Shown here one piece after another: positions 1 through 9,206 of a stretch of 64,000 nt of DNA. The stretch's first letter is position 1, and each line of letters starts with the position of its first letter. Source of the DNA: Paraconexibacter antarcticus (lineage in GTDB: Bacteria; Actinomycetota; Thermoleophilia; Solirubrobacterales; Solirubrobacteraceae); contig NZ_CP098502.1 in the NCBI RefSeq assembly GCF_024220175.1, positions 930,001-994,000 on the forward strand, in the 5' to 3' direction. The position numbers and the translations under genes were made by a program. Under the pieces are notes generated by a model that worked only from the letters and a program-made list of their open reading frames with translations, was not told the origin of the DNA and did no database searches.

Positions 1-1040
1 GCCAGCTCGGGATCTTCAGCCAGGTGGGTCAGCTCTACTCGCCGGAGGACTCCGAGCAGCTCATGTTCTACCGGGAGGACAAGCACGGCCAGATCCTCCA
101 GGAGGGCATCAACGAGCCCGGCGCGATGTCCTCGTGGATCGCCGCCGCGACCTCGTACGCGAACCACGGCGTCGCGATGATCCCCTTCTACATCTACTAC
201 TCGATGTTCGGGTTCCAGCGGGTCGGGGACCTCGCCTACGCGGCGGGCGACTCGCGGGCCCGCGGCTTCCTCATCGGCGGGACGGCGGGACGCACGACGC
301 TAAACGGCGAGGGCCTGCAGCACGAGGACGGCCACTCGCACCTGCTCGCCTCGACGATCCCCAACTGCGTGGCGTACGACCCGACCTACGGCTACGAGGT
401 CGCCGTCATCGTCCAGGACGGGCTGCGGCGGATGGTCGCCGAGCACGAGGACGTCTTCTTCTACCTCACGGTCATGAACGAGAACTACGTCCAGCCCCCG
501 ATGCCCGAGGGCGCGGAGGCGGACATCCTCAAGGGCCTGCACCGGATCGCCGGGGACGGGAACGGGGCGATCCGGCTGCTCGGCTCGGGCACGATCCTCC
601 GCGAGGTCGAGGCGGCCGCCGCCGTGCTGAAGGAGGACCACGGCATCGACGCGGACGTCTTCAGCGCCACGTCCTTCAACGAGCTGCGCCGCGACGGGAT
701 GGCGACCGAGCGCTGGAACCGGCTGCACCCGACCGAGCCGCCGCGCGTCTCGCACGTCGGGACGACGCTGCCCGGGGACGCCCCCGTCGTCGCCGCGAGC
801 GACTACATGCGGGCGTTCGCCGATCAGATCCGGCCGTACGTCGACGCGCCCTACACCGTGCTCGGCACGGACGGCTTCGGTCGCAGCGACTACCGCAGGG
901 CCCTGCGCTCCTTCTTCGAGGTCGACCGGCGCCACGTGGTGGTCGCGGCGCTCCACGCGCTCGGCCGCCGCGAGGACGCCGCCCAGGCGATCTCCGCATA
1001 CGACATCGATCCCGAGGCGGTGGCACCGTGGCGCAGGTGA
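1..1040 (+). CDS. aceE: Pyruvate dehydrogenase E1 component, homodimeric type (5' truncated)
   Basis: C-terminal ~345 residues of the thiamine-diphosphate E1 subunit that decarboxylates pyruvate and acetylates the lipoyl group of E2. The window opens inside the gene; the frame is open from base 3. Recognisable AceE blocks are YYSMFGFQRVGDL, GGTAGRTTLNGEGLQHEDGH, MNENYVQPPMPEGAE and the C-terminal VLGTDGFGRSDYR. This is the single-chain (alpha2) E1 family, not the alpha2beta2 form. The stop overlaps the aceF start by 13 bp, so the two are translationally coupled. The TPP-binding half lies upstream of the window. Confidence 0.96.
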   Translation, partial: QLGIFSQVGQLYSPEDSEQLMFYREDKHGQILQEGINEPGAMSSWIAAATSYANHGVAMIPFYIYYSMFGFQRVGDLAYAAGDSRARGFLIGGTAGRTTLNGEGLQHEDGHSHLLASTIPNCVAYDPTYGYEVAVIVQDGLRRMVAEHEDVFFYLTVMNENYVQPPMPEGAEADILKGLHRIAGDGNGAIRLLGSGTILREVEAAAAVLKEDHGIDADVFSATSFNELRRDGMATERWNRLHPTEPPRVSHVGTTLPGDAPVVAASDYMRAFADQIRPYVDAPYTVLGTDGFGRSDYRRALRSFFEVDRRHVVVAALHALGRREDAAQAISAYDIDPEAVAPWRR

Positions 1041-2356
1041 CGAAGGTCGAGGTGCCGGACATCGGCGACTTCGACGACATCCCCGTCATCGAGATCCTCG
1101 TCGAGATCGGCGACACCGTCTCGATCGAGGACCCGCTCGTGACGCTCGAGTCCGACAAGGCGACGATGGACGTGCCCTCGCCGGTCGCGGGCCGGGTCGC
1201 GTCCATCGACGTGAAGATCGGCGACACGGTGAAGGAGGGGTCGCTCATCCTCACCGTCGAGGAGGGGGAGGCCGCGCCGTCGAACACGGAGGACGACCTC
1301 GGTGTCGCCCCGGCGCAGGAGCTGCCCGACCACGTCGAGGTGCCGGACGCGCCGCCCGCGGACCTCGGCGGGGCGCCCGCGCCTCCGGCCGCGTCACCCG
1401 CGCCCGCCGCCCCCGCCGCCCCTCCCGGCGCGCCGGTCTACGCCTCGCCGATGGTGCGCCGCCGCGCCCGCGAGCTCGGCATCGACCTCACGTCCGTCAC
1501 CGGCACGGGCCGCGGCGGGCGCATCCAGGCGAGCGACCTGCGGGCCGCCGCCGACACCGCGAAGCCGATCGTGCCCGGGGGCGTGCCGGCCGGCGACGCC
1601 ACCTCGATCCTCGGCTTCCCGCTCGCGCCGTGGCCGACGCCGGACTTCGCCAAGCAGGGGCCGGTCGAGCGGGTCGAGCTGACGCGGATCCAGAAGCTGT
1701 CGGCGGCCAACCTGCACCGCAACTGGGTCGCGATCCCGCACGTCACGCACAACGACGAGGCGGACATCACCGACCTCGAGGCGTTCCGCAAGGAGATCAA
1801 CGCCGAGCAGGCGAAGCAGGGGGAGGCGGGCGCGAAGGTGACGATGGTCGCCCTGCTGCTGAAGGCCTGCGTCGCCTCGCTGAAGGCCTACCCGCGGCTG
1901 AACTCGTCGCTCGACGGCGACGGGCTGATCCTCAAGCGCTACTACCACCTCGGGTTCGCGGCGGACACGCCGAACGGGCTCGTCGTCCCGGTCATCCGCG
2001 ACGTCGACCAGAAGGGGATCCTCAACGTCGCGCGGGAGCTCACCGAGCTCTCGGGCAAGGCCCGGGCGGGCAAGCTCGGCCCGAAGGAGATGACGGGCTC
2101 GACCTTTACGATCTCGTCGCTCGGCGGCATCGGCGGCACGTCGTTCTCGCCGATCGTCAACGCCCCCGAGGTCGCGATCCTCGGCGTCACCCGCAGCGCC
2201 ATGAAACCGGTCTGGGACGGCAGCGCCTTCCAGCCGCGGCTCATGGTCCCGCTGTCGCTCTCGTACGACCACCGCGTCATCGACGGCGCCCTCGCCGCGC
2301 GGTTCGTCGTCCACCTCTGCCAGACCCTCACCGACCTGCGGCGGGTGCTCCTCTAG
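1028..2356 (+). CDS. aceF: Dihydrolipoamide acetyltransferase, E2 of pyruvate dehydrogenase
   Basis: 442-residue E2 that passes the acetyl group to CoA and forms the core of the complex. One N-terminal lipoyl domain (about residues 4-78; lipoyl lysine in ESDKATMDVP), a Pro/Ala-rich linker, a peripheral-subunit-binding domain (VRRRARELGIDLTSVTGTG) and a C-terminal catalytic domain with the DHRVIDG active-site motif. A single lipoyl domain is at the short end for this family. I chose GTG 1028, which gives MAQVTKVEVPDIG; GTG 1037 is an alternative. The next gene starts at the base after the stop. Confidence 0.96.
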   Translation: MAQVTKVEVPDIGDFDDIPVIEILVEIGDTVSIEDPLVTLESDKATMDVPSPVAGRVASIDVKIGDTVKEGSLILTVEEGEAAPSNTEDDLGVAPAQELPDHVEVPDAPPADLGGAPAPPAASPAPAAPAAPPGAPVYASPMVRRRARELGIDLTSVTGTGRGGRIQASDLRAAADTAKPIVPGGVPAGDATSILGFPLAPWPTPDFAKQGPVERVELTRIQKLSAANLHRNWVAIPHVTHNDEADITDLEAFRKEINAEQAKQGEAGAKVTMVALLLKACVASLKAYPRLNSSLDGDGLILKRYYHLGFAADTPNGLVVPVIRDVDQKGILNVARELTELSGKARAGKLGPKEMTGSTFTISSLGGIGGTSFSPIVNAPEVAILGVTRSAMKPVWDGSAFQPRLMVPLSLSYDHRVIDGALAARFVVHLCQTLTDLRRVLL

Positions 2357-4177
2357 ATGGCCACGACCACGATCACGGTCCCCGTCCCCGACATCGGGGA
2401 CTTCGACGACGTCCCGATCGTCGAGATCCTCGTCGCGCCCGGCGACGTCGTCGCCCCGGAGGACTCGCTCGTCGTCCTCGAGTCCGAGAAGGCGACGATG
2501 GAGGTCCCGTCGCCCGCGGCGGGCAAGGTCGTCGAGATCCTCGTGAAGGTGGGGGACGGCGTGAAGGAGGGGGTGGCGCTGCTGACGCTGGAGGTCGAGG
2601 CGGGGGACGGCGAAGACTCCGACGCCGCCGGCTCCGCGTCCGCGCCGGTGACGTCCTCCTCCGCTCCGACTCGCTCGGGCGGGCGGGTTCCGGTCACGGG
2701 AGCCGCTCCGGAGGGGGTGCCGAACGCTCCCGCTCCGTCCCCGGCCCCCGCCGACCTCCCCGACTCCGACCACACGGCGCAGCTCGTGGTGCTGGGCTCG
2801 GGGCCCGGCGGCTACACGGCGGCGTTCCGCGCGGCGGATCTCGGGCTCGACGTGCTGATGATCGAGCGCTACGAGAAGCTCGGCGGCGTCTGCCTGAACG
2901 TCGGGTGCATCCCGTCCAAGGCGCTCCTGCACGTGGCGAAGCTCATCACCGACGCCGAGGACTCCGGCGCCCACGGCGTCGCCTTCGCGGCGCCCGAGAT
3001 CGACCTCGACGCGCTGCGCGAGTTCAAGGACGGTGTCGTCGGCAAGCTCGTCGGCGGCCTGTCCGGCATGGCGAAGCAGCGCAAGGTCCGCACGCTCCAG
3101 GGCCGCGCGACGTTCGCCGGGCCGCACCAGCTCGAGGTCGTCACCGACGACGGCGTGCAGACCGTCGCCTTCCAGCAGTGCATCGTCGCGGCGGGGTCCG
3201 AGGCCGTCGCGCTCCCCGACCTCCCGGACGACGAGCGCATCATGGACTCGACCGGGGCGCTCGAGCTCCGCGACATCCCGGCGAGGCTGCTCATCGTCGG
3301 CGGTGGCATCATCGGCCTGGAGATGGCCTGCGTCTACGACGCGCTCGGCTCGTCCGTCACCGTCGTGGAGCTCGCCGACGCGCTCCTCCCCGGCGCCGAC
3401 CCCGACCTCGTCCGCCCGCTGCAGAAGCGGGTCAAGGAGCGCTACGCGGGCATCCACCTCGGCACCCGCGTCGAGGCGATCGCGGCCGAGGAGGACGGCC
3501 TGCACGTCCGCTTCGCCGGCCAGGAGACCCCGGACACGACGACCTTCGACCGCGTCATCGTCGCGGTCGGCCGGCGCCCCAACGGCGGGCGGCTGAACGC
3601 CGACGCCGCCGGCATCGAGGTGGACGCCCGCGGCTTCATCCCGGTCGACGCGCGACTGCGGACGAACGTCCCCCACATCTCCGCGATCGGCGACCTCGTG
3701 CCCGGCCCGATGCTCGCCCACAAGGCGATCCACGAGGGCAAGGTCGCGGCCGAGGTCATCGCGGGGGAGGACGTCGTCTTCGACGCGAGGACGATCCCGT
3801 CCGTCGCGTACACGGACCCCGAGGTCGCCTGGACCGGCCTCACCGAGACCGAGGCGAAGGCCCAGGGCATCGCCTACGAGGTGGCGTCGTTCCCGTGGGC
3901 CGCGTCCGGGCGTGCGCTGTCGCTCGGGCGCAGCGAGGGGACGACGAAGCTCCTCGTCGAGCCGGAGACCCACCGCATCCTCGGCGCGGGCGCCGTCGGC
4001 GTGCACGCGGGCGACCTCATCGCCGAGGCCGTCCTCGCGCTCGAGATGGGCGCCGTCGCCGGCGATCTCGCCCTCACCGTCCACCCGCACCCGACCCTCT
4101 CGGAGACGATGGGCCTCGCCGCCGACCTCATCGAGGGGACGATCACGGACCTCCCGCAGCCGCGGAAGCGCAGCTGA
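2357..4177 (+). CDS. lpd: Dihydrolipoamide dehydrogenase (E3) with N-terminal lipoyl domain
   Basis: 606-residue flavoprotein that reoxidises dihydrolipoamide with NAD+. Residues about 4-78 are a lipoyl domain (ESEKATMEVPSP) closely resembling that of the preceding E2; a Ser/Pro/Ala linker of about 55 residues follows; then a complete E3 with FAD motif GSGPGGYTAAFRA, redox disulfide GGVCLNVGCIPSK, NAD motif VGGGIIGLEM and active-site histidine in HPHPTLSE. E3 proteins are usually ~470 residues; the extra length is the lipoyl arm, as known in some proteobacterial and neisserial PDH complexes. The ATG abuts the aceF stop, so it is part of the aceEF-lpd operon. Confidence 0.96.
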   Translation: MATTTITVPVPDIGDFDDVPIVEILVAPGDVVAPEDSLVVLESEKATMEVPSPAAGKVVEILVKVGDGVKEGVALLTLEVEAGDGEDSDAAGSASAPVTSSSAPTRSGGRVPVTGAAPEGVPNAPAPSPAPADLPDSDHTAQLVVLGSGPGGYTAAFRAADLGLDVLMIERYEKLGGVCLNVGCIPSKALLHVAKLITDAEDSGAHGVAFAAPEIDLDALREFKDGVVGKLVGGLSGMAKQRKVRTLQGRATFAGPHQLEVVTDDGVQTVAFQQCIVAAGSEAVALPDLPDDERIMDSTGALELRDIPARLLIVGGGIIGLEMACVYDALGSSVTVVELADALLPGADPDLVRPLQKRVKERYAGIHLGTRVEAIAAEEDGLHVRFAGQETPDTTTFDRVIVAVGRRPNGGRLNADAAGIEVDARGFIPVDARLRTNVPHISAIGDLVPGPMLAHKAIHEGKVAAEVIAGEDVVFDARTIPSVAYTDPEVAWTGLTETEAKAQGIAYEVASFPWAASGRALSLGRSEGTTKLLVEPETHRILGAGAVGVHAGDLIAEAVLALEMGAVAGDLALTVHPHPTLSETMGLAADLIEGTITDLPQPRKRS

Positions 4178-4184
4178 GGCGCCT

Positions 4185-4216
4185 GCGCGGCCGCCGGCCC
4201 GCGCGGCCGCCGGCCC
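4185..4216. repeat. Tandem duplication, 16 bp x 2
   Basis: Two exact head-to-tail copies of GCGCGGCCGCCGGCCC, eight bases after the lpd stop. Each copy is itself rich in GGCCGCC symmetry, so the stretch can fold and may serve as the end of the pdh transcript, but there is no T-tract. Confidence 0.7.
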
Positions 4217-4274
4217 GCCGCGCAGAATCGGCACACCTCGCGGGTAGATCCGTCGCAGCGGGGTGCGGCACCCT

Positions 4275-4329
4275 GGCGGGGTGTGTCCTCCCAGGTCGAC
4301 TCAGCCGGGCTCAGCGGACACACCTCGCC
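4275..4329. repeat. Class A hairpin repeat, left flank of DUF559 gene
   Basis: Inverted repeat with 14-bp arms (GGCGGGGTGTGTCC at 4275-4288, GGACACACCTCGCC at 4316-4329, one mismatch) around a 27-nt centre. By hand alignment about 44 of 55 positions match the element at 5242-5295, including 17 identical bases (GCGGACACACCTCGCCG). The preferred start codon of the following gene lies within the left arm. Confidence 0.75.
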
Positions 4330-5252
4330 GGCGGGCGGTCACGGCTTGCACGAAGGCCGCCGCGACGGCCGGGCGTCAGGGTGGGGCCATCGGCGTCTCG
4401 CAGCTGCGCTGCGCCGGGCTGACACCGTCCATGGTCGAGACCCGCGTGGCCCGCGGCGACCTCCATCGCCGCCACCGCGCCGTCTACGCCCTCGGCCCGC
4501 ACCGCCGGCTCGCGCCGTACGGCGAGTCCTGGCTTGCCGCCCTCGCGGTGGGGGACCGTGGCGGCCTCGGCGGCTGGTCCGCCGCCGCGGTCGTCGGAGC
4601 CGCCGCGTGGCCGGCGCGCCCGCAGGTGCTCGTCCGCGGTGGTCCGCTCACCCTCGACGGCGTCGACGTCCTCCGCACCCGAGCGCTCGACCCGGCGGAC
4701 ATCTACACCGACGCCGCCGGCCTGCGCTTCGCCTGGTGGCCGCGGACGCTCACGGACCTCGCCGCGCGAGCGTCGGTCGCCGAGCTGCAGTCCGTCCTCG
4801 ACGGGCTCGAGCGCCGCGGCCTCCTCGACCTCCCGCGGCTCGACGCGGCGCTGCGCGCGGCCCGCGGCCGCGACGGCATCGCGAAGCTCCGCCGCGCGCT
4901 CGTCCCCTACGACACGATCCCGGAGGCGGAGTACCTCAGCCTGCTCGAGCGCTTCAGCGCGCTGCTCGGCGGGCAGGCGGACCTCCCGCCACACGAGGTC
5001 AACGGCCCCGTCACCCTCGGTAGCGGCCGCATGATCCGCGTGGACGTCGTGTTCCGTGGGCCTCGCGTCGCGATGGAGCTCGACGGCCGCGACAGCCACG
5101 ACCGCTCGCTCCGGTTCGCGACCGACCGCGAGCGTGACCGCGAACTGCAGAAGCTCGGCTTCGCGACGCCGCGGTTCACGTGGCAGGACGTGATGCACCA
5201 CCCGCAGCGGGTGCTGCGCGACCTCCGCGTGCTGCTCGCCCGGCGGGTGTGA
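4281..5252 (+). CDS. DUF559-type restriction-endonuclease-like protein with N-terminal AbiEi-like HTH
   Basis: About 323 residues. The N-terminal part (IGVSQLRCAGLTPSMVETRV, then HRAVYALG) resembles the AbiEi-type winged-helix antitoxin domain. The C-terminal ~110 residues look like the Vsr-like DUF559 nuclease fold: acidic IPEAEYLSLLERF, VDVVF, AMELDGRDSH, RDRELQKLGF and FTWQDVMHHP. The same layout occurs in the gene at 30250-31155. No ATG/GTG/TTG exists in frame between GTG 4281 and ATG 4432, and the latter would remove the HTH, so the start must be GTG 4281 or GTG 4263; 4281 lies inside the repeat arm. The stop is inside the right-hand repeat. Cellular role unknown. Confidence 0.7.
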   Translation: MCPPRSTQPGSADTPRRRAVTACTKAAATAGRQGGAIGVSQLRCAGLTPSMVETRVARGDLHRRHRAVYALGPHRRLAPYGESWLAALAVGDRGGLGGWSAAAVVGAAAWPARPQVLVRGGPLTLDGVDVLRTRALDPADIYTDAAGLRFAWWPRTLTDLAARASVAELQSVLDGLERRGLLDLPRLDAALRAARGRDGIAKLRRALVPYDTIPEAEYLSLLERFSALLGGQADLPPHEVNGPVTLGSGRMIRVDVVFRGPRVAMELDGRDSHDRSLRFATDRERDRELQKLGFATPRFTWQDVMHHPQRVLRDLRVLLARRV

Positions 5253-5295
5253 CCGCCCACGTCGCCGGAGGCGCGCTGCGCGGACACACCTCGCC
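5242..5295. repeat. Class A hairpin repeat, right flank of DUF559 gene
   Basis: Second copy of the 4275-4329 element in the same orientation: GGCGGGTGTG at the left, GGACACACCTCGCC (5282-5295) at the right, the latter identical to the first copy. The TGA stop of the DUF559 gene (5250-5252) is inside the left arm, so gene and repeat are physically interlocked. Confidence 0.72.
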
Positions 5296-5336
5296 GCGGC
5301 GCCCCTCGGCCCGGCCCGGCCGCGACCAGCGACCGG

Positions 5337-5528
5337 CTACGGCTGGGGCACGCGGCGCGCGCGCCCGAGCGCGTCGCGGCCCGGGGCCGGCCACAGCTGC
5401 ACGACCCTGCCGCGCGCCCGCGACCGCCGCTCGTTGCGGCGGACGGTGACGTAGAGCCCGGTGACGAGCACGGCGTCGATGAGGCAGATGACGGCGACGA
5501 CGAGGGGGATGACCTCGAACCACGGCAT
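5337..5528 (-). CDS. Small single-pass membrane protein
   Basis: 63 residues: a hydrophobic helix at about residues 5-27 (VIPLVVAVICLIDAVLVTGL) followed by an Arg-rich cytoplasmic tail (RRNERRSRARGR). Codons are strongly GC-ending on this strand, which supports real coding. It is divergent from the SDR gene at 5599, sharing a 70-bp intergenic region. I do not recognise a family; tail-anchored regulators or small transporter subunits look like this, but no function can be assigned. Confidence 0.62.
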   Translation of the reverse strand: MPWFEVIPLVVAVICLIDAVLVTGLYVTVRRNERRSRARGRVVQLWPAPGRDALGRARRVPQP

Positions 5529-5585
5529 GAGAACCACTGTTCCCCTGACGGCGGACGGTCGAAACACGGGTGAGCTACGGAGGCG

Positions 5586-5591
5586 TAACAT
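5586..5591 (+). promoter_or_regulatory. -10 hexamer TAACAT, leaderless start of SDR gene
   Basis: TAACAT ends 7 nt before ATG 5599. That distance places the transcription start at or next to the A of the start codon. Confidence 0.5.
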
Positions 5592-5598
5592 CTGGCGC

Positions 5599-6519
5599 AT
5601 GGCCTCCTCGTCCCGTGCCCTGCAGCGCCTTGCGGCCGACTCCGCCGGGCTCGCCAACCGCCTCGTCATGCGCCCCGTCGGCACCGGCGGCCGCACCCTC
5701 GGGAGCTGGCCGCTCGACAGGGCGATCACCGGCCGCGTGACGCTCGTCACCGGCGCCTCGTCCGGCATCGGCGAGGCGACCGCCCGCGCCATCGGCGCCG
5801 CCGGGGGGACCGTCGCCCTCGCCGCCCGCACGCAGTCCAAGCTCGAGGACGTCGCCGCCGCGGTCGAGGCCGCCGGCGGCCACGCGAGCGTGCACCCGGT
5901 CGACCTCGCGGACCTCGAGGCGATCGACGCGCTCGCCTCAGACGCGCTCGCCCGCCACGGCCACATCGACATCCTCGTCAACAACGCGGGCCGGTCGATC
6001 CGCCGGTCCGTCGCGAACTCGACGACCCGCTTCCACGACTACGAGCGGACGATGCAGCTGAACTACTTCGCCGCCGTCCGCCTGACCCTCGGGCTGCTCC
6101 CGGCGATGCAGGAGCGCCGCCACGGGCACATCATCAACGTCTCGACCCTCGGCGTCCTGACGCGCGTCCCGCGGTTCAGCGCCTACGTCGCCTCCAAGGC
6201 GGCGCTCGACGCGTTCGGCGACAGCCTCCAGGCCGAGGTCCTCGGCGAGGACATCCGCGTGACGACGATCCACATGCCGCTCGTCCGGACCCCGATGATC
6301 GCCCCGACCGGCGCCTACCGCGGCGTGCCCGCCATCAGCGCCGACGAGGCCGCCGGCTACCTCACCCGCGCGATCGTCGAGCGCCCGCGCCGCCTCACGC
6401 CGCCGGTCGGCCAGGCGATGAACGTCGCGGACGTCTTCGCGCCGGGCGTCACCGACTGGCTGCGCCACCGCGGCTTCGCCTCCTCGCGCGACTCCCGCGC
6501 GGCCCGCGGCGACGACTGA
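5599..6519 (+). CDS. Short-chain dehydrogenase/reductase (SDR)
   Basis: 306-residue NAD(P)-dependent oxidoreductase of unknown substrate. Cofactor motif TGASSGIGEATARA near residue 50, NNAG motif, and catalytic Tyr/Lys in YVASKAALD. It carries an N-terminal extension of about 45 residues and a C-terminal extension of about 50 beyond the Rossmann core, as in the ER-type/DHRS7-like oxidoreductases seen in actinobacteria. The start is set by the -10 hexamer 7 nt upstream. It stands alone; the next gene (6604) has its own promoter. Confidence 0.88.
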   Translation: MASSSRALQRLAADSAGLANRLVMRPVGTGGRTLGSWPLDRAITGRVTLVTGASSGIGEATARAIGAAGGTVALAARTQSKLEDVAAAVEAAGGHASVHPVDLADLEAIDALASDALARHGHIDILVNNAGRSIRRSVANSTTRFHDYERTMQLNYFAAVRLTLGLLPAMQERRHGHIINVSTLGVLTRVPRFSAYVASKAALDAFGDSLQAEVLGEDIRVTTIHMPLVRTPMIAPTGAYRGVPAISADEAAGYLTRAIVERPRRLTPPVGQAMNVADVFAPGVTDWLRHRGFASSRDSRAARGDD

Positions 6520-6590
6520 CCGCCGGTCCACCGCGACGGCCCGGGCGCGCCCCGGCCGCGCCCCGCGATGGCCCGGGCGCGCCCCGCCGC

Positions 6591-6596
6591 TAGGTT
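6591..6596 (+). promoter_or_regulatory. -10 hexamer TAGGTT, leaderless start of MFS gene
   Basis: TAGGTT ends 7 nt before GTG 6604, with no Shine-Dalgarno between; this decides the start codon over the in-frame ATG 6568. Confidence 0.55.
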
Positions 6597-6603
6597 GGGC
6601 CCG

Positions 6604-8381
<1,778 letters not shown>

Positions 8382-8382
8382 C

Positions 8383-8388
8383 TACGCT
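8383..8388 (+). promoter_or_regulatory. -10 hexamer TACGCT, leaderless start of TVP38-like gene
   Basis: TACGCT ends 8 nt before GTG 8397. No Shine-Dalgarno sequence is present. Confidence 0.5.
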
Positions 8389-8396
8389 CGCAGGCG

Positions 8397-9206
8397 GTGC
8401 CCGACCCCGTCGCCGATCCGCGTCCCGAGCCCGCGGCCGCACCCGGCGGCGCCGCGCCCGCGCCCGCGGTCGTCCCCGGCCGCTCGGGCGACGCCGGCTG
8501 GCTCGGCCTCGGCCTGACCGTCGCCGCCCTCGTGCTCGCGGCGCTCGTCATCCTCGCGATCCCGGCCCTGCGCGAGGCGGCGAGCCACGCCCTGCACGGC
8601 GACGGCGAGCTGCTGCGGCGCCAGCTCCGCGACCTCGGCGCCGTCGGCGTCCTCGTGCTCGTCGCCGTCATGCTCGTCCACGCCGTCGTCTTCTTCCCGG
8701 CCGAGCTCGTCAGCGGGACCGCCGGCTACGTCTACGGCTTCCTGCCCGCGATCCCGATCGTCCTCGGCGGCTGGCTGCTGTCCGGCGTCGCGAGCTACTG
8801 GATCGGGCAGCACGCCGGCCGCCCGCTACTGCGCAGCCTTGCGGGGGGTCACCGGCTCGAGCGCGCCGAGGCCGCCGTCGCGCGGGGCGGGGCCGGTGCC
8901 CTCCTCGCCGCCCGCCTCATCCCGGTCGTCCCCTACAGCCTCGTCGGCTACGTCGCCGGTGCGGCGCGGGTCCCGTTCCTCACATTCGCGTGGACGTCGC
9001 TCGTCGGCAACATCCCGATCTCGCTCGTCGTGATCGCCGTCGGCACGCGCCTACGCTCGTTCTCGCTGAGCGACCCCGTCGTGTGGCTCGCGGTCGTCCC
9101 CGTCCTCATCGCGGCGGTCGTCGTCCACCGCATCTCACGGGTCAGCCGCCGCGGTGGGGACGACGCGCGGGACGCGGGCGCGCCCGGCGCGGGCACGACG
9201 CGGTGA
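8397..9206 (+). CDS. TVP38/TMEM64-family (VTT domain) membrane protein
   Basis: 269 residues. A Pro/Ala-rich cytoplasmic start (about 35 residues) precedes TM1 (LTVAALVLAALVILAIPAL); the VTT/DedA-like core follows with VVFFPAELVSGTAGYVYGF and AARLIPVVPYSLVGYVAGA, the two re-entrant-loop motifs of the family; a last TM and an Arg/Asp/Gly tail complete it. DedA/VTT proteins are linked to lipid scrambling or transport and envelope homeostasis; the exact substrate here is unknown. The last 65 bp overlap the 3' end of the convergent lipase gene. Confidence 0.85.
   Translation: MPDPVADPRPEPAAAPGGAAPAPAVVPGRSGDAGWLGLGLTVAALVLAALVILAIPALREAASHALHGDGELLRRQLRDLGAVGVLVLVAVMLVHAVVFFPAELVSGTAGYVYGFLPAIPIVLGGWLLSGVASYWIGQHAGRPLLRSLAGGHRLERAEAAVARGGAGALLAARLIPVVPYSLVGYVAGAARVPFLTFAWTSLVGNIPISLVVIAVGTRLRSFSLSDPVVWLAVVPVLIAAVVVHRISRVSRRGGDDARDAGAPGAGTTR

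Noticed and set aside
4185..4216. CRISPR-like repeat
   Set aside because: Only two adjacent 16-bp copies with no spacer; a simple tandem duplication.
1394..4234. A 946-codon minus-strand open frame opposite aceF and lpd
   Set aside because: Same composition artefact; the plus strand carries complete catalytic motifs.
4263..4280. GTG 4263 as start of the first DUF559 gene
   Set aside because: It would add six residues with no homology; GTG 4281 was preferred, but neither has a convincing Shine-Dalgarno, so the exact start is open.
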